The notes under the pieces were generated by a model. That model was not told where the DNA came from. It did no database searches and was given only the letters and a program-made list of their open reading frames with translations. The position numbers and the translations under genes are program-made. A stretch of 64,000 nucleotides of DNA from Streptomyces rubellomurinus (GTDB lineage: Bacteria; Actinomycetota; Actinomycetes; Streptomycetales; Streptomycetaceae): the NCBI RefSeq assembly GCF_000961885.1, contig NZ_JZKH01000025.1:1-64000 (forward strand), in the 5' to 3' direction. Below are positions 63,001-64,000 of this stretch, one piece after another; the first letter of the stretch is position 1, and every line of letters starts with the position of its first letter.

Positions 63001-63719
63001 AGCAGCTCAAGGACCTGAAGGCGCAGAACCAACTGACGCTCAACGGCGCGCCGGTGAGTGCCTCCAACGCCAACGAGGCGTTCGACCAGGCGTACGGCAA
63101 GGCGTACGCGAACGCCACCGGTGGCCAGGACGCGAAGCAGGCGCTGCAGGCCGTCACCCAGAGCAAGCACCCGGAGGCGTACCAGGACCTCCCGGTGCTC
63201 AAGAACGACGCCCTCGGCTATCCGCCCGACCCCAAGTGGGCCGCGCAGACCGGGTCGGTGACCACCTACAAGACGTTCATGAACCCGCACGACCTGAGCC
63301 CGGGCAGCGCGCTGCAGGAGACCGCCCGGGGCGTGGCCAAGGACATCTCCACCAAGCTCGAACCGATGATGTACTACTACCAGGGCGCGGATCCCGGCGC
63401 CTACCAGCGGGTCCTGGACATGAAGGCCTTCCTGGGCGACTGCGGCAAGGGCGTCTACACCCCCACGCAGATGGAGCTGCTGTCCCAGCAGAAGTTCGGC
63501 ACCTCGATCAACGGCCTGGCCCAGCAGGTCGATTCGAACCTCACGGCCTTCGTCCAGTCGCACGGCGCGGCGCAGCCCGCGTTCCGTTCCCTGCCCGGCC
63601 CCGGCCTGAGCGAGCTCGGCGGGCACGTCGCGCAGGCGGCCGGCGGGCAGGCCGGGAACGTGCTCAAGGGCGTCGCCTCGGGCCCGGCGCGCGGGGAGAA
63701 GCCGGCGGAAGGAAAGTGA
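60096..63719 (+). CDS. Large membrane protein with Pro/Asp-rich linker and helical C-terminal half
   Basis: 1207 residues, family not recognised. Residues ~1-330 have about seven membrane helices with a DDGGSLECKLQGRSWLSC segment (two Cys) before the last. A Gly/Asp-rich linker (~330-355) and a Pro-rich stretch (~430-490) flank a helical patch (RRAINNWIQGLLDDPAFQRW). From ~490 it is soluble and helical, with a short hydrophobic hairpin at ~675-710 (ELLLAPFAVPLTAAGAAGLGAFM), and ends in YYYQGADPGAYQRVLDMKAFLGDC and MELLSQQKFGTSINGLAQQVD. It looks like a membrane-anchored scaffold or secretion-linked protein. Coupled to the genes on both sides (1 nt and 3 nt gaps). Confidence 0.75.
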   Translation: MTTATAPRTVPTLGEVVRQLPGWLREHVWSAVTGAVAGGVIGYVVNVLLIAVRYGGWRKVPHGAPATSHGNFFQGALFWGLLTTVLFGVFGYWHAVGTARFLADLRALPRTLAALVRGDRASGVHLLWGAAVALLAAQIVPPAAGAVLAVGVLAGAPSVLGSIVSTFLRRVWSAVVKQVAPTRHHRITGVTGMTVGMLGSAASLVAAAFVTDTAAKFVLAAVLAAAAVLLATTRTRPPATACLLLVGAVLVLHGITDAVPARADDGGSLECKLQGRSWLSCTGSGTVLRYSAAGAAAAGLGGVLGSFLGHLAGSLAGGPGTGGPDEEGPGTGGPHGDGDGDRDRDGDGGAPWQPQAQPALTPGDRRAINNWIQGLLDDPAFQRWCATHPGFTGPPTDAEFNQYLNWRRAQGIADPALTLPGARADLPVDAGPLPPLPPPDPLPLLPDLPPGPEPLDAGPAGDDQPPPDQPPAVAPAPAAAAPAPDPAQAIRDRLAALDGANMYDPSFWGQLQALHESVDPAQGLTPDQLQTVQQLEAMVPKADETGNEQRETIRNAGMDALQAAEARGSQADRDYTDYLHQLAATEARENYLGNLIDHLPPGQFEMANRVLQQIESGAPGTDTAGALRQLTTALVGQAQGRSEREAADAELEAAAAEAHEAAAVGWQHVAIAGELLLAPFAVPLTAAGAAGLGAFMVGRNAVQGFGVGYEEGGFTKGLLGMANAVLPINTLQAAYQATIGQVVDPNSADPHAGRLGIALAFVQDLGNAVGLHSLGLQNIGPAAADAVKETPVLSRLSGGQPPPGPVPTATAATDAAFLAEQAAGRKAADEFQQMAADLRALKAAGASPDEIAAAQQALKQKVVELNSLYQGKASLKTAVKEIQGQYAEVINPVLEKARVDTVDALNAQGWRRGGRLLTPDDLTDLRNAKSLGTVGMDRDLALQQMKYRETLAQLEKVPPNSDRAAELYKQLKDLKAQNQLTLNGAPVSASNANEAFDQAYGKAYANATGGQDAKQALQAVTQSKHPEAYQDLPVLKNDALGYPPDPKWAAQTGSVTTYKTFMNPHDLSPGSALQETARGVAKDISTKLEPMMYYYQGADPGAYQRVLDMKAFLGDCGKGVYTPTQMELLSQQKFGTSINGLAQQVDSNLTAFVQSHGAAQPAFRSLPGPGLSELGGHVAQAAGGQAGNVLKGVASGPARGEKPAEGK

Positions 63720-63722
63720 GCC

Positions 63723-64000
63723 ATGGACACCGAAGCCGCCCGTACCCAGGTCGTCGGTACCCGAGCCGCCGGTACCCGAGCCGCCGGAACCGAGGGCGTC
63801 GACGCCGGGACGCCCGACCGCTCCTCGCCGGGTGGCCTGGCCCGCACCATCCGCCTCGCGCGGGCCGAATTCGGGCCGCTGGCACGCCACTTGGACCTGC
63901 CCGCGCCCGGCGTGCTGTCGCCGCTCACCGACCTGGCCGCCCCCGGTCCCGGCTCCGGCCCCGGCGCGGACGCGGGCGCGGACGCGCCGGTCCGGGACGT
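63723..64000 (+). CDS. Hypothetical protein, 5' end only
   Basis: An open frame starting MDTEAARTQVVGTRAAG 3 nt after the previous stop runs off the window after ~92 codons. The visible part has an RAAGT direct repeat, a possible short helix (GLARTIRLARAEFGPLARHLD) and a Gly/Ala/Asp-rich stretch. Too little is present to suggest a function; the tight spacing marks it as part of the membrane-protein operon. Confidence 0.6.
   Translation, partial: MDTEAARTQVVGTRAAGTRAAGTEGVDAGTPDRSSPGGLARTIRLARAEFGPLARHLDLPAPGVLSPLTDLAAPGPGSGPGADAGADAPVRD

Overview
The window is a 64-kb piece of chromosome from a high-GC actinomycete, most likely a member of the Streptomycetaceae (Streptomyces or Kitasatospora). 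The reasons are G/C at nearly every third codon position, frequent GTG starts, many leaderless genes (a TANNNT -10 box 6-7 nt before the start codon), an F420-type LLM oxidoreductase, an Rpf/LysM muralytic enzyme, TerD, IorAB-type molybdoenzyme subunits and DUF4132. The left edge is the 3' tail of a 5S rRNA and its terminator. I found no tRNA, CRISPR array, insertion sequence or prophage gene.

Layout. (1) 0-3.2 kb: on the minus strand, a PfkB sugar kinase and a HAD-GT20 fusion resembling bifunctional glucosylglycerol-phosphate synthase/phosphatase, converging on the rRNA operon. (2) 3.4-9.9 kb: a secreted protein made of five Cys-containing repeats, a small protein coupled to a DUF4132 protein, a secreted Asp-box propeller, a short DUF885-like gene remnant, and a G1 glutamic peptidase. 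(3) 10.1-25.3 kb: a 15-kb, five-gene, tightly coupled plus-strand operon: LCAT-like hydrolase, caspase-like/STAND NTPase/WD40 protein, pseudokinase-SF1 helicase, degenerate PLD-like protein, GHKL ATPase. (4) 25.3-34.4 kb: housekeeping and stress genes (alpha/beta hydrolase, MscS-like channel, LLM oxidoreductase, M43 metalloprotease, universal stress protein, Nei-type glycosylase, glyoxalase-fold protein, kinase-like and PQQ-propeller proteins). (5) 34.4-41.6 kb: Uma2 nuclease-fold protein, GAF-PAS-SpoIIE phosphatase, a two-component pair, and an Rpf-LysM gene behind a long structured leader. (6) 41.8-50 kb: SDR, TIGR03086 protein, a Tat-exported IorB/IorA-type molybdoenzyme, MFS transporter, SnoaL-like protein, FrnE-type DsbA, Mut7-C protein. 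(7) 50-57.5 kb: a propeller-like protein, inorganic pyrophosphatase, a secreted pyroglutamyl-peptidase-like protein, a cytochrome P450, TerD behind an ECF-type promoter, and a TetR/aldo-keto reductase pair with two matching operators. (8) 57.5-64 kb: a small helical protein, a frameshifted Pro-rich WD40 gene, and an uncharacterised membrane-protein operon that leaves the window.

The most interesting element is the operon at 10,130-25,306. Its pseudokinase-helicase plus PLD-like pair matches, by domain architecture, the MkoA/MkoB pair of type I Mokosh antiviral systems. Here that pair is embedded between a caspase-STAND-WD40 protein (the architecture of a sensor-protease), a translationally coupled LCAT-like lipase and a GHKL ATPase. 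The kinase HRD motif and both PLD HKD motifs are degenerate. That suggests these modules bind or scaffold, while the helicase, the caspase-like His/Cys pair and the lipase serine are the likely active centres. The domain assignments come from motifs read in the sequence; the role in conflict or antiphage defence is inference.
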